Source: Cognatishimia activa
GTDB taxonomy: Bacteria > Pseudomonadota > Alphaproteobacteria > Rhodobacterales > Rhodobacteraceae
Assembly: GCF_026016445.1 (NCBI RefSeq)
Contig: NZ_CP096147.1
Coordinates: forward strand, 436,501 to 500,500
Direction of reading: 5' to 3'
Length of the DNA: 64,000 nt
Each line of letters starts with the position of its first letter. The stretch's first letter is position 1. The notes beneath the pieces are model-generated. The model did no database searches and was not told where the DNA came from. It was given only the letters and a program-made list of their open reading frames with translations. This document shows positions 18,656 to 27,653 of this stretch, in pieces. A program made the position numbers and the translations under genes.

Positions 18656-19636
18656 TTAATTCCATGGATCAAGGATGATTTTCGGGGTTGCCACTGCACC
18701 ACTCAGCAGATCGGCAAAGGCCGCGCTCCCTTCCGAAAGGGATCGTGTCTCGGTCCAATCAAGGGCTCCGAGGCGTCCATCGAACATCGCGTGGGTCGTG
18801 TCTCTGAAATCCTGCATTGTATAGGTGTAAGTCCCGACAAAGCTGATCTCCTGCAAGGTCATGCGGCGAACATCCAATCCGCCCGTGTCCTCACCCAATC
18901 CGATATGAGCAATCACGCCACCGGGGGCGGCATGAGCAGAGGCCGCGGCACGCGTGGTGGCAAAACCGACCGCATCCACGACGACCGGATAGCTGCCTTT
19001 GGCCTCCTCGACTGCTGTCTGTTCACATTTCTCCTGCAGAAACCGGCGACGCATTTCGTTGGGTTCTTTGATGGTGACTTGGGTGATCCCCATCGCACGC
19101 AGCGCCAGTGCCGCTGCGAGCCCAATGGCGCCTCCTCCGATAATCAGAGCACGTCTGTCCATGCTAGGATGAAGCGTTTCTAATGCCAGCCGGGCCGTAT
19201 GCCAGCTGACCGCAAGTGGTTCTGCGAGGGCGGCAATGCTCATGGGAATATGACCTGGCACCACAATCAGATTTTGCTCTGGCATGGTCACATATTGTGC
19301 AAAAGCACCTTCACGCGGTGGCATGGAAATGATCTGGCGATCTGGACAAAGATTATCTCGACCGGATTGGCAAGCCTGACATGTACCACATGTGACAAGC
19401 GGGTTGATCGTGACACGCGTGCCATCCTTGGGGCCTCCAGCGATGGTGCCAGCACCTTCATGACCAAGGATCAAAGGGGCAGGGCGGCGATTGTCGTGGC
19501 CAAGGTAGGCGTGCATGTCAGAACCGCAGATGCCCACGGCCTCGATTTTAATCAAATGCTCGCCGTCACGCGGGCTTGGGTCTGGGACGTCGCGAAAACC
19601 AAGGGTTTTGACACCGTCATAAACAAGCGCCTTCAT
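18656..19636 (-). CDS. Zinc-dependent alcohol dehydrogenase (MDR family) of the DHPS pathway
   Basis: A 326-residue medium-chain dehydrogenase. The catalytic zinc ligands are in GICGSDMHAYLGH and LGHEGAGTI, and the structural-zinc cysteines are in CGTCQACQSGRDNLC. The Rossmann motif is IIGGGAIGLAAALALRAMG. It overlaps the SDR gene upstream by 4 bases. In dihydroxypropanesulfonate (DHPS) degradation two C2-dehydrogenases, HpsO and HpsP, interconvert DHPS enantiomers through the 2-keto form so that HpsN can act. An MDR and an SDR encoded beside hpsN fit that pair. I cannot tell from sequence which is HpsO and which HpsP, so no symbol is given. Confidence 0.78.
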   Translation of the reverse strand: MKALVYDGVKTLGFRDVPDPSPRDGEHLIKIEAVGICGSDMHAYLGHDNRRPAPLILGHEGAGTIAGGPKDGTRVTINPLVTCGTCQACQSGRDNLCPDRQIISMPPREGAFAQYVTMPEQNLIVVPGHIPMSIAALAEPLAVSWHTARLALETLHPSMDRRALIIGGGAIGLAAALALRAMGITQVTIKEPNEMRRRFLQEKCEQTAVEEAKGSYPVVVDAVGFATTRAAASAHAAPGGVIAHIGLGEDTGGLDVRRMTLQEISFVGTYTYTMQDFRDTTHAMFDGRLGALDWTETRSLSEGSAAFADLLSGAVATPKIILDPWN

Positions 19637-20394
19637 TTTGCAGTGAACCCCCCGTCAACCATCAGAACCTGCCCAGTCACGTAGGCCGAAGCATCTGAGC
19701 ACAGAAACAGCAGGGGGCCGTCCATGTCTTCCATGGTGCCATTGCGCCCGATGCAGGTCTGCGCTGCGTTGCGTGCCACGCGTTCTGGGTCCTCAAAGAC
19801 GGCTGCCGTCAGTTCCGTTGGGAAAAATCCCGGTCCAATCGCGTTTGCAGTGATCCCATGGGGCGACCAGGCCTCGGCCATTGCGCGTGTCAATTGGCCA
19901 ACCCCTCCCTTGGTCGCCCCATAGGCAATGCCCCCGGGGAAGGCGCGTGTGGTTTGCAGTGAGGCAAAATTCACAATGCGCCCCCAGCCTTTTTCCTTCA
20001 TCGCGGGGACCAAAGCCTGCGAGAGAAAAAATGGGGCGGATAGGTTTATCGCGAGTGTCTGATCCCAACCTTGATCCGTGACATCATCTGCGGCTTCACG
20101 GGTGTTTAATCCAGCGGCATGGACCACGATATCGGGCGCACCGAAGGGTGAGGACAACTGGGCCGTCAGATCTGACATGGCTGCGCGGTCGGTAATATCC
20201 GTCGCTACCGCTGCAGCCTGATCACCGATCTCAGCGCAAAGACTATGCAGCGCGTCTTCTCGACGCGCAACGCCAACCACTTGGGCACCTGCAGCGGCCA
20301 GCGCCACTGCAGCTCGTCGACCCAAGCCGGAGCTTGCACCTGTGACGCAGGCAACCTTCCCACTTAGGTCAAAGAGTTGTCGAGGATCGGACAT
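19633..20394 (-). CDS. Short-chain dehydrogenase of the DHPS pathway
   Basis: A 253-residue classical SDR. It has the cofactor motif VTGASSGLGRRAA, the NAG-type segment VVHAAGLNT, catalytic Ser in IVNFASLQT, and catalytic Tyr/Lys in AYGATKGGVGQL. The basic residues after beta-2 (GVARRED) suggest the cofactor preference should be tested. It lies 6 bases after hpsN and overlaps the Zn-alcohol dehydrogenase. It is the probable partner in the HpsO/HpsP pair that epimerises dihydroxypropanesulfonate at C2. That role rests on operon position; the SDR family is broad. Confidence 0.78.
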   Translation of the reverse strand: MSDPRQLFDLSGKVACVTGASSGLGRRAAVALAAAGAQVVGVARREDALHSLCAEIGDQAAAVATDITDRAAMSDLTAQLSSPFGAPDIVVHAAGLNTREAADDVTDQGWDQTLAINLSAPFFLSQALVPAMKEKGWGRIVNFASLQTTRAFPGGIAYGATKGGVGQLTRAMAEAWSPHGITANAIGPGFFPTELTAAVFEDPERVARNAAQTCIGRNGTMEDMDGPLLFLCSDASAYVTGQVLMVDGGFTAK

Positions 20395-20400
20395 GGCGCC

Positions 20401-21708
20401 TTATTCCTCGGCAGTCAGGTCAAAATTTTCGTCTGGGAAGTACTTGGCAAGACGCACATCCGCCGCGCGCGCATGCCCTTCCATGCCTTCTAGGCGTGAA
20501 ATCCGGGCCGTGGCCACAGCCACGTTTTTGGATGCTTCTCGCGTAGAGCGCTGCCAGGTCACGATCTTCATGTACTTGTGCACGGAAAGCCCCCCCGTGT
20601 AGCTCGCCGCGCCCGAGGTTGGCAGAACGTGATTGGTGCCAGTGGCTTTATCACCATAAGACACGGTGGTTTCTTCACCCAGGAAGAGCGAGCCATAGCA
20701 GGTCAGACGGTCCAGCCACCAATCCAGATCTTCAGCTTGAACCGTTAGATGCTCGGGCGCGTAGTCATCAGAACATGCTGCCATTTCTTCGCGATCTGTG
20801 CAGAGGATGACCTCGGCATAGTCGCGCCAAGCAGCAAATGCGTTTTCACGATTCAGCTCTGGCAGATCATCGATCAGTTGCGGGACGATTTGCATGACCC
20901 TTTCCGCGAGCGCGTGGTCATCGGTGACGAGCCATACGGGTGAGTTGTAACCATGTTCGGCCTGAGACACCAAATCAGTCGCCACGATATGCGCGTCGGC
21001 GGTTTCGTCGGCAAGGATTAGGCTGTCGGTTGGGCCAGCGATCATGTCGATGCCTACGCGGCCAAAAAGAATGCGCTTGGCTTCCGCCACAAACTGGTTG
21101 CCCGGTCCCACAAGGATGTTGGCTTTTGGCAGGCCAAATAGGCCATAGGTCATGGAAGCAACGCCCTGCACGCCACCCATCGCCATAATCTTGTCCGCGC
21201 CGCATATGTGGGCCGCGTAGACAATTGCTGGCGCGATTCCGACGCCCGGACGGGGGGGAGAACAGGCGGTTATATGGCGACAGCCGGCGACCTTAGCGGT
21301 GGTTACGGTCATGATTGCGCTGGCGATGTGACTGTAACGACCGCCTGGGACGTAGCACCCTGCGGCATCAACCGGGATGGCTTTCTGGCCAGCGACAAAT
21401 CCCGGTTCGATTTCCATCTCAACTTCCGAGAGGGTCGATTTCTGTGTTTCGGCAAAGCGTTTCACATTGTCATGGGCAAAGCGAATGTCCGCTTTCAGCT
21501 TTTCTGGCACCAGTGCGATCGCCGCGTCGATTTCGTCCTGGGTGAGCAGCACGTTGCCGTCGTATCGGTCGAACTTCGCCGCATATTCCATCGCTTTTGC
21601 GTCTCCGCCTTCGCTGATGTCGTTCAGGATATTCTTGACCGTCTCATGGACTTCAGAGGCATCTGATTTCGCAGTGAGCGTTGCTTTTTTAAGGTATTCG
21701 ATGGCCAT
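20401..21708 (-). CDS. hpsN: Sulfopropanediol 3-dehydrogenase (HisD-like)
   Basis: A 435-residue protein of the histidinol dehydrogenase family that closely resembles HpsN of Roseobacter and Cupriavidus. Family segments include DAAGCYVPGGRYSHIAS, GPGNQFVAEAKRILFG, DMIAGPTDSLILAD, the zinc/catalytic DYAPEHLTVQAED, and NHVLPTSGAASYTGGLSVHKY. A normal HisD for histidine synthesis would be expected next to other his genes, and none is here. HpsN oxidises (R)-2,3-dihydroxypropane-1-sulfonate twice with NAD+ to (R)-3-sulfolactate in the cytoplasm. It is the first gene of a six-gene operon facing a LacI-type regulator across a double operator, so substrate induction is likely. Confidence 0.88.
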   Translation of the reverse strand: MAIEYLKKATLTAKSDASEVHETVKNILNDISEGGDAKAMEYAAKFDRYDGNVLLTQDEIDAAIALVPEKLKADIRFAHDNVKRFAETQKSTLSEVEMEIEPGFVAGQKAIPVDAAGCYVPGGRYSHIASAIMTVTTAKVAGCRHITACSPPRPGVGIAPAIVYAAHICGADKIMAMGGVQGVASMTYGLFGLPKANILVGPGNQFVAEAKRILFGRVGIDMIAGPTDSLILADETADAHIVATDLVSQAEHGYNSPVWLVTDDHALAERVMQIVPQLIDDLPELNRENAFAAWRDYAEVILCTDREEMAACSDDYAPEHLTVQAEDLDWWLDRLTCYGSLFLGEETTVSYGDKATGTNHVLPTSGAASYTGGLSVHKYMKIVTWQRSTREASKNVAVATARISRLEGMEGHARAADVRLAKYFPDENFDLTAEE

Positions 21709-21830
21709 TTCTTCGGGCTTTCTATTTGTCGGTGTGTTCCACCATGAGCTTCAGGATATGAGCGAGTATCGCGAAGGCTGGGGTGCGAAATGCATCGCTG
21801 GAGCACTTGGCTGAATGATTCTTGACTGAA

Positions 21831-21869
21831 ATGTAAGCGCTTACATTGCTTATGTGCAAGCGCTTACAT
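21831..21869. promoter_or_regulatory. Tandem LacI-type operators between hpsN and lacI
   Basis: A perfect 16-bp palindrome ATGTAAGCGCTTACAT at 21831-21846 is followed by a second copy of the AAGCGCTT core, with flanks TG and ACA, within 21852-21869. Centres are 23 bp apart, about two helical turns. AAGCGCTT is a typical LacI/GalR core. The pair lies between the divergent starts of hpsN and the LacI gene. Confidence 0.82.
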
Positions 21870-21953
21870 TTTGAAGGATTTAGATTGCGGGGTATGTTTT
21901 GTTTTTCTTCATTGTGGTATTTGAAACTTGGAAACTCAGAGAATTGGCAGGCA

Positions 21954-22976
21954 ATGCAGAAGAGAGTGATTGTTCCTAAGCTGGATGATGTTGCACGGGT
22001 TGCGGGTGTGTCGACGGCAACGGTTTCACGCTGTTTGAATACGCCTGATCGGGTCGCAAAGACCACGCTCGACAAGGTCATGAAAACCGTCGAAGAGCTT
22101 GGATATACGCCACATTTTGGCGCGCGGGTGATGGCTGCAAAACGGTCGTCCACGATCGGGGCGATCATTCCGACAATGGAGAACGCAATCTTTGCGCGAG
22201 GGCTCCAGGCCTTCCAGGAAGAGCTGCACAAAAGGGGCTACACGCTTCTGGTTTCCAGTTCGGCCTATCAGCCGGAAATCGAAAAAGAACAAATCCGCAC
22301 TCTCGTAGCGCGCGGTGCGGATGCGCTGCTCTTGATTGGATATGATCGCGATCCTGAGATCTATGAGTATCTTAGAAAGCGCAACGTGCCGGCGATTGTG
22401 GCATGGGCCTATGTACCGGATAATGATCTTCCTTCGATTGGATTTGATAACCGTAATGCGATGTGCCGTCTGGCCCAGAAAGTTATTGAACTTGGTCACA
22501 AGGACATCGCTGTGATCTCTGGCGTCATTGAGGGCAATGATCGCGCCTATAGCCGGCTGGAAGGTATCAAAGATGCGGTCCGGCAAAATGGGCTGGATGT
22601 AGATCGCTTGAAGGTCGTTGAGACAGACTATGGGATTGAAAATGGTGAAAGGGCCTTAGAACAGATCCTGACCGGGTCCACGCGGCCGACAGTGGTCATG
22701 TGTGGAAATGATGTTCTCGCTGTTGGAGCATTGAGACATGCGCAAAACGCAGGTCTAAGGGTGCCGGACGAACTTTCCATTACAGGTTTTGATGACATCG
22801 AACTGGCTGGTATTGTTACACCAGCACTGACAACGGTTCACGTCCCACATCGTGAAATGGGGAGCAAGGCGGCGACAGAACTCGCTAATCTGGTGGAAGG
22901 GATTACCGGTAGCGGCTCGGTAGAATTGGAAACCAAGCTTCAGCTTAGAGGATCCCTGGGTTCACCGGTTCGGTGA
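21954..22976 (+). CDS. LacI family repressor of the sulfonate operon
   Basis: A 340-residue LacI/GalR regulator. The N-terminal helix-turn-helix and hinge (KLDDVARVAGVSTATVSRCLN, then MAAKRSSTIGAIIPT) are followed by a periplasmic-binding-protein-like effector domain (FARGLQAFQEELHKRGYTLLV, GADALLLIGYDRD, VVMCGNDVLAVGALR, ELSITGFDDIELA). I chose ATG 21954; the longer in-frame reading begins inside an operator palindrome and adds an unrelated leader. Divergent orientation and the tandem operators suggest it represses both itself and hpsN until a sulfonate such as DHPS or sulfolactate binds. The effector is inferred. Confidence 0.9.
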   Translation: MQKRVIVPKLDDVARVAGVSTATVSRCLNTPDRVAKTTLDKVMKTVEELGYTPHFGARVMAAKRSSTIGAIIPTMENAIFARGLQAFQEELHKRGYTLLVSSSAYQPEIEKEQIRTLVARGADALLLIGYDRDPEIYEYLRKRNVPAIVAWAYVPDNDLPSIGFDNRNAMCRLAQKVIELGHKDIAVISGVIEGNDRAYSRLEGIKDAVRQNGLDVDRLKVVETDYGIENGERALEQILTGSTRPTVVMCGNDVLAVGALRHAQNAGLRVPDELSITGFDDIELAGIVTPALTTVHVPHREMGSKAATELANLVEGITGSGSVELETKLQLRGSLGSPVR

Positions 22977-23111
22977 TATAGGTTTGGTTTTGAGACTCCG
23001 TACTTTACTGGCACACGCATTAATTCGCTCACGCCCATAATGAAAGATCGGCGCACCAAAACTCGTATGCATGGTCTCCATTCCCTCGGTCATTGAATAA
23101 CTCAGGCGCTT

Positions 23112-23999
23112 CTAAGAAACCTGTGTCTTCAACCAGTTAATGAATTCTTTAATCAGCGGAGCTCGTGGTGTGAGCGGTGTTACAATCACATAGCCGCGCA
23201 TGTCTTTGACGGGAACATCTAAGAGCTTCACGAGGCTGCCATCCTTAAGTTCAGATTCAATGAGATACGTCGGTAGGATCGCCGCCCCCATTGCCGCCTT
23301 GGCAGCGGCAATCACGAGGCTGAACTGGTCGAAATATGACCCGCTGCCCACAGGCTCATCTGTTAGATTGTAGGCCTGTGAAACATCGTTCCATAGATCG
23401 GGTCTGCTTTGCATGTGAAGTCGCGGCAAAGGTTTCAAATGCTCAACAGGCGATTTCGTACTTGGTTTCAAAAGTGTGGGCGCGGCTACAACCACAAGGC
23501 TTTCAAAACAAAGGGTTGTCAGCTGGGAGTGAGGCCAATCTAACCCACCAAAATGGATGGCGAGATCATCACGCGCTTCGGTCAGATCATAAGGCCCCGC
23601 TCGACTTGAAACGATGAATTCGATTTCTGGATGTAATTCTTTAAAAGCGGGCAATCGCGGCAATAGCCAGCGGCAGGAGAACGTTGACGGAGCTGACATT
23701 CGAATGACCTTGCGGTCACCACCGGCAGCAATTGCGTGATCGAATGTGCTGCGCAGGCGATCAAGATCCGCAGATACATCGCGCGCCAAAGAGGTACCAG
23801 CTTCCGTTAACCGGACGCCGCGCCCTTCGCGGCGAAAAAGGGCAGTTCCCACAAATGCTTCAAGATCTTTGACGTGACGGCTTATGGCACCTTGAGACAG
23901 GTTTAATTCATCGGCCGCGGCCGAAAAACTTTCGTATCGGGCGGCCGCCTCGAAGCATCTCAAGAGCGAAAAGCTTGGTAATGAACGGGTACTGCTCAT
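23112..23999 (-). CDS. LysR family regulator (GcvA-like)
   Basis: A 295-residue LysR protein. The N-terminal winged helix (FSLLRCFEAAARYESFSAAADELNLSQGAISRHVKDLEAFVGTALF, within residues 9-57) and the effector domain (VIRMSAPSTFSCRWLLPRLPAFKELHPEIEF) match the GcvA-like subgroup. It is divergent from an aldehyde dehydrogenase gene about 260 bases away, the usual layout for a LysR regulator and its target. That target assignment is positional. No clear T-N11-A palindrome was found between the two. Confidence 0.88.
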   Translation of the reverse strand: MSSTRSLPSFSLLRCFEAAARYESFSAAADELNLSQGAISRHVKDLEAFVGTALFRREGRGVRLTEAGTSLARDVSADLDRLRSTFDHAIAAGGDRKVIRMSAPSTFSCRWLLPRLPAFKELHPEIEFIVSSRAGPYDLTEARDDLAIHFGGLDWPHSQLTTLCFESLVVVAAPTLLKPSTKSPVEHLKPLPRLHMQSRPDLWNDVSQAYNLTDEPVGSGSYFDQFSLVIAAAKAAMGAAILPTYLIESELKDGSLVKLLDVPVKDMRGYVIVTPLTPRAPLIKEFINWLKTQVS

Positions 24000-24260
24000 G
24001 GAAAGACTATACTTTAGTAATACTCACAAGAAAATACGCTTTTTGTGTGTTTTATTTAATAAATAGCACGATAGAATCCTTAGAAATTCGTTTCGCCCTA
24101 ATTGCTGGTTGAGGAGGCACGTGGGAATACATGCGCTCCATTGCGCAGAATATGGAGCTGGCGAAACCGCTTAGATGGCAAGGTTGAATATCCGTCTGGC
24201 GTCAGACGGTCTTTACAGAATTTTCTAGAATTCAAACGTGAACGGCGAACAGGAGATTAC

Positions 24261-25760
24261 ATGGAACACGCGGAAGTTCTTAAAGTGAACGGGTTTTCCC
24301 ATGCCGAGCTGGTGGGGGGAACTCTGGCTGTTAAATCCCCCATTGACGGCGCGACGGTCGCCACCATTGCCGAAACACTCGCAGAGGATATGGAGGCCAT
24401 CATTGCAAAGTCTCAACAGGCTTTCAAAACATGGCGCAATGTTCCTGCCCCACGCCGGGGTGAGCTGGTACGTCTTTTGGGGGAAGAACTGCGTGCTGCC
24501 AAAGATGAACTTGGCGCATTGGTTACGCTTGAGGCGGGCAAAATCACCTCGGAAGGGCTTGGTGAAGTCCAGGAAATGATCGATATCTGCGATTTTGCGG
24601 TTGGTCTATCTCGTCAACTATACGGGCTTACCATCGCGTCAGAACGTCCGGGGCATCATATGCGAGAAACCTGGCAACCGCTGGGTCCGGTTGGGATCAT
24701 TTCTGCGTTCAATTTCCCTGTTGCTGTCTGGTGTTGGAATACTGCATTGGCTCTGGTTTGTGGCGACCCAGTCATCTGGAAACCGTCGGAAAAAACACCA
24801 CTGACGGCACTTGCGTCTATGAAGGTTCTGGAAAAAGCTCTGGCCCGCTTTGGTGATGATGCACCAGAAGGCTTGGCGCAGATTGTCATTGGCGGTGCAG
24901 ACATTGGCGCTGCGCTGGTGGATAGCAAAGATGTTCCGATTATCTCGGCGACGGGCTCAACCCGCATGGGGGGAATTGTCGGGCCAAAGGTTTCAGCGCG
25001 TTGGGGGCGTCCAATTCTGGAACTCGGCGGAAATAACGCCATGATCGTCGCGCCGTCAGCTGATCTCGAAATGGCTGTGCGCGCGATCGTTTTCTCTGCC
25101 GTTGGTACAGCCGGTCAGCGCTGCACCACGTTGCGTCGTTTGATCGTTCACAAATCGATCAAAGACGAATTGGTCGCAAAAATTAAGTCTGCCTACGAGA
25201 ACTTGCCTGTTGGTGACCCTCGCGTTGAGGGCACTCTGATTGGCCCACTTGTCGATCAAGCCGCGCAAGATGCAATGGCCGCAGCTCTGAAATCTGCAGA
25301 GTCAGAAGGGGGCAAAGTCTTTGGTGGTCAAGCTTCTAAGGACGGTGTTGAGGGCGGTGTCTATGTGAAGCCAGCTCTGGTTCAAATGCCGGGGCAAACC
25401 AAAACGGTCGAAACCGAAACCTTCGTTCCGATCCTCTATGTGATGGATTACGATACCCTGGAAGAAGCGATTGAGATGCAGAACGCAGTTCCGCAGGGGC
25501 TGTCTTCTTGTATCTTTACACTGAACGTCCGTGAAGCGGAGACTTTCCTGTCCACAGCCGGTTCTGACTGTGGCATCGCCAATGTAAACATCGGACCATC
25601 CGGTGCTGAAATTGGTGGAGCATTTGGTGGTGAAAAGGAAACCGGCGGGGGGCGTGAAAGCGGTTCAGATGCCTGGAAAGGTTATATGCGTCGCCAGACT
25701 TCCACGGTGAATTACTCTTCGGAACTGCCACTGGCACAGGGCGTAAAGTTCGATATCTAA
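24261..25760 (+). CDS. ALDH7-type aldehyde dehydrogenase (alpha-aminoadipate semialdehyde dehydrogenase-like)
   Basis: A 499-residue NAD(P)-dependent aldehyde dehydrogenase. Landmarks are the oxyanion/cofactor segment ISAFNFPVAVWCWNTALAL, SATGSTRMGG, the general-base Glu in LELGGNNAMIV, the nucleophile in GTAGQRCTTLRRLIVH, and the ALDH7-type ending GGAFGGEKETGGGRESGSDAWK. ALDH7 enzymes oxidise aminoadipate semialdehyde in lysine breakdown and also other omega-amino aldehydes. I chose ATG 24261 because AGGAG precedes it. It lies 1.3 kb from the sulfonate operon and has its own LysR regulator, so a role in lysine catabolism is more likely than in sulfonate use, but neither is proven. Confidence 0.85.
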   Translation: MEHAEVLKVNGFSHAELVGGTLAVKSPIDGATVATIAETLAEDMEAIIAKSQQAFKTWRNVPAPRRGELVRLLGEELRAAKDELGALVTLEAGKITSEGLGEVQEMIDICDFAVGLSRQLYGLTIASERPGHHMRETWQPLGPVGIISAFNFPVAVWCWNTALALVCGDPVIWKPSEKTPLTALASMKVLEKALARFGDDAPEGLAQIVIGGADIGAALVDSKDVPIISATGSTRMGGIVGPKVSARWGRPILELGGNNAMIVAPSADLEMAVRAIVFSAVGTAGQRCTTLRRLIVHKSIKDELVAKIKSAYENLPVGDPRVEGTLIGPLVDQAAQDAMAAALKSAESEGGKVFGGQASKDGVEGGVYVKPALVQMPGQTKTVETETFVPILYVMDYDTLEEAIEMQNAVPQGLSSCIFTLNVREAETFLSTAGSDCGIANVNIGPSGAEIGGAFGGEKETGGGRESGSDAWKGYMRRQTSTVNYSSELPLAQGVKFDI

Positions 25761-25767
25761 GCCCTTA

Positions 25768-25788
25768 GGTCCGCCGTAATGGCGGACC
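25768..25788. terminator. Perfect hairpin after the aldehyde dehydrogenase
   Basis: GGTCCGCC, a 5-base loop GTAAT, then GGCGGACC. It lies between the ALDH stop and the convergent end of the urease operon. No T-run follows, so it may rely on Rho or stabilise the 3' end. Confidence 0.55.
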
Positions 25789-25918
25789 ATCCCAACGCTG
25801 GCTTCGTACGCCGTCACAAGTGGTTTTGCAGAGCCAGAATTGAAACACGTGGGGCGTTACACTCAGGGTCAGAGCTTTTGCCAATCGGACATTCAGGGCA
25901 GGACTACTAAAGGGGGTC

Positions 25919-26533
25919 TTATGACAGACCCGACAGGTTCTTCAAAATCCCAAGCACATCCGTCACACCTTCACCAGTCTTCAGATTTGTAAACACAAAG
26001 GGACGGGATCCCCGCGCTGTATTGGCGTCCGCTTGCATCACCTCCAATGAAGCGCCGACATGTGGTGCCAAATCAATCTTATTGATGACTAAGATGTCCG
26101 AGCGTGTCAGGGCCGGGCCACCTTTGCGCGGTATTTCTTCGCCGGCAGCGACATCGATCACATAGACCGTCAAATCCGCCAATTCCGGGCTGAAGGTCGC
26201 AGACAGATTGTCGCCTCCGCTTTCTATCAAAACAATCTCCAGATCCGCGTGTCGTTCCTGCATTTCAGCCACTGCTGCCAGGTTGATAGAGGCATCTTCA
26301 CGAATGGCCGTATGCGGGCAACCGCCTGTTTCAACACCAATAATCCGGTCTTGGGGCAGGATTTGCATGCGCATCAGGGCTTCGGCGTCTTCCTGAGTGT
26401 AAATGTCGTTGGTGATCACTCCGATCGAAAATTGATCTTTTAGGGCCTCCGAAAGGCGCGCTGTCAAAGTCGTTTTTCCTGCCCCAACGGGTCCACCAAT
26501 CCCCACGCGCAGGGGCCCGTTCATTTTGGTCAT
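25919..26533 (-). CDS. ureG: Urease accessory GTPase UreG
   Basis: A 204-residue SIMIBI GTPase. The P-loop [17 protein letters not shown] is at the N-terminus, followed by the nickel-related Cys-Pro-His motif in [14 protein letters not shown] and the guanine-specificity motif [10 protein letters not shown]. With UreF and UreD it loads nickel into the urease active site, powered by GTP, in the cytoplasm. It is the last gene of the ureDAB-C-E-F-G series and overlaps ureF by 4 bases. Confidence 0.97.
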   Translation of the reverse strand: MTKMNGPLRVGIGGPVGAGKTTLTARLSEALKDQFSIGVITNDIYTQEDAEALMRMQILPQDRIIGVETGGCPHTAIREDASINLAAVAEMQERHADLEIVLIESGGDNLSATFSPELADLTVYVIDVAAGEEIPRKGGPALTRSDILVINKIDLAPHVGASLEVMQADANTARGSRPFVFTNLKTGEGVTDVLGILKNLSGLS

Positions 26534-27177
26534 GATTGAAAGATCCTTGGTTGAAGCGTTTCGTGACGCATTGCGGCAATGTCAGAGAGAAATGCACTTG
26601 AGGATATGTCTTCAAGGCTCTTGTCTGCAGCCGCGGCAGCGATTTCTAAGCAAGATTGGTTGAGACGCGCCACAATGGTTTGCGCATCAGTTTGACCGAG
26701 CGGCATCAACCGCTGTGCCGCAGCCACCAGATTTGCAAGAAAGGCCTGCAGGTAGAGCGCAGTGACAGCATCGATCGGTAGTTTCGCCAGTTTGGCTGCT
26801 CGTCCAAGTGCAATTGGGAGCTGCAAAGACGGCAAACGCATTTGCCAGACTTCAGATGTCACACGCGCAAAGGCCTGTCCCTGACGTTCCCCTTCGCGCA
26901 GTCGTTCTAATGAAGGCGCATAAGCGCGGCATTGCATGTTCAGCGCCTCAATCTCGGTATCGATTTCAGTCTCGTAGGCCAACCTGATCCAAATCGCGTC
27001 AGCAAGTCCGCTGCCGTGGTGCGCGATGTCGAAAAGCCATTCTTGCAGATCTTCAGGGCTGTCCACCCAGCCGCTTCTCACGGCTTGTTCCAATCCATGT
27101 GAATAGGCAAACGAGCCTAGTGGGAAAGCAGGAGACAGCCACTGCGTCAGGGTGAGAAGCTTGGCGTCAATGGGCAT
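26530..27177 (-). CDS. ureF: Urease accessory protein UreF
   Basis: A 215-residue all-helical protein. The start [30 protein letters not shown] contains the family motif around [12 protein letters not shown], and [16 protein letters not shown] and [14 protein letters not shown] follow. It joins UreD and UreG in the nickel-insertion complex. I chose ATG 27177; the in-frame reading from 27297 would run 130 bases into ureE and adds a Met-rich stretch foreign to the family. The chosen start overlaps the His-rich end of ureE by 11 bases. Confidence 0.95.
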   Translation of the reverse strand: MPIDAKLLTLTQWLSPAFPLGSFAYSHGLEQAVRSGWVDSPEDLQEWLFDIAHHGSGLADAIWIRLAYETEIDTEIEALNMQCRAYAPSLERLREGERQGQAFARVTSEVWQMRLPSLQLPIALGRAAKLAKLPIDAVTALYLQAFLANLVAAAQRLMPLGQTDAQTIVARLNQSCLEIAAAAADKSLEDISSSAFLSDIAAMRHETLQPRIFQS

Positions 27178-27643
27178 GGGAATGATCGTGCGCACTGTGG
27201 CCATGTTCATGGGAATGGGTACGCCCATGCCCATAGGCCCCACCTTCAGGCGTGAAAGGTTCTGTTGCCTCAATGATCTCTGCATCCAGGTGTTCAAGCA
27301 TATGTTTGATCACTGGATCGTTTTGAATGACCAGTCGATCCGCTTCGATCTGACAGGGGGTGTGCCGGTTCCCGATATGCCAGGCTAATCGCTGCAAATT
27401 TGCTCCTGTGACAATCAGAACCTCTTCTGCCGCGGCCCGCACCTTGATCAGACGCCCATCCGAAAGCTCTAGCGCATCACCTTGATCCAATGACTCGGTT
27501 TTTTCGAGATCAATCACAAAGGGAACGCCGCCGTCGGTTTCCAAACGCTTTCGCCGAAGGAAGCGCGCATCATAGGAGAGGGTGACTGTGTCCGCATGAT
27601 CTGCATGGGAATGACGATGGAGGGTTTGGGCCAATGGCAGCAT
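27167..27643 (-). CDS. ureE: Urease nickel metallochaperone UreE
   Basis: A 158-residue UreE. The N-terminal peptide-binding domain (SYDARFLRRKRLETDGG, LEKTESLDQGDALELSDGRLI) is followed by the metal-binding domain (LAWHIGNRHTPCQIE, VIKHMLEHLDAEI) and a His-rich tail that includes [16 protein letters not shown]. The tail carries about ten histidines and should bind several nickel ions. It delivers Ni(II) to the UreDFG-urease complex. It is located 10 bases after ureC. Confidence 0.96.
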   Translation of the reverse strand: MLPLAQTLHRHSHADHADTVTLSYDARFLRRKRLETDGGVPFVIDLEKTESLDQGDALELSDGRLIKVRAAAEEVLIVTGANLQRLAWHIGNRHTPCQIEADRLVIQNDPVIKHMLEHLDAEIIEATEPFTPEGGAYGHGRTHSHEHGHSAHDHSHAH

Positions 27644-27653
27644 GGTGGTCGCC

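Noticed and set aside
18104..19183. 359-codon plus-strand open frame over comD and the alcohol dehydrogenase
   Set aside because: Antisense shadow; both genes on the minus strand have strong motifs and coupled starts.
20401..21708. Calling the HisD-like gene histidinol dehydrogenase (hisD)
   Set aside because: No histidine genes are nearby, and its neighbours (ComDE, two dehydrogenases, LacI) and its C-terminal motif pattern fit HpsN.
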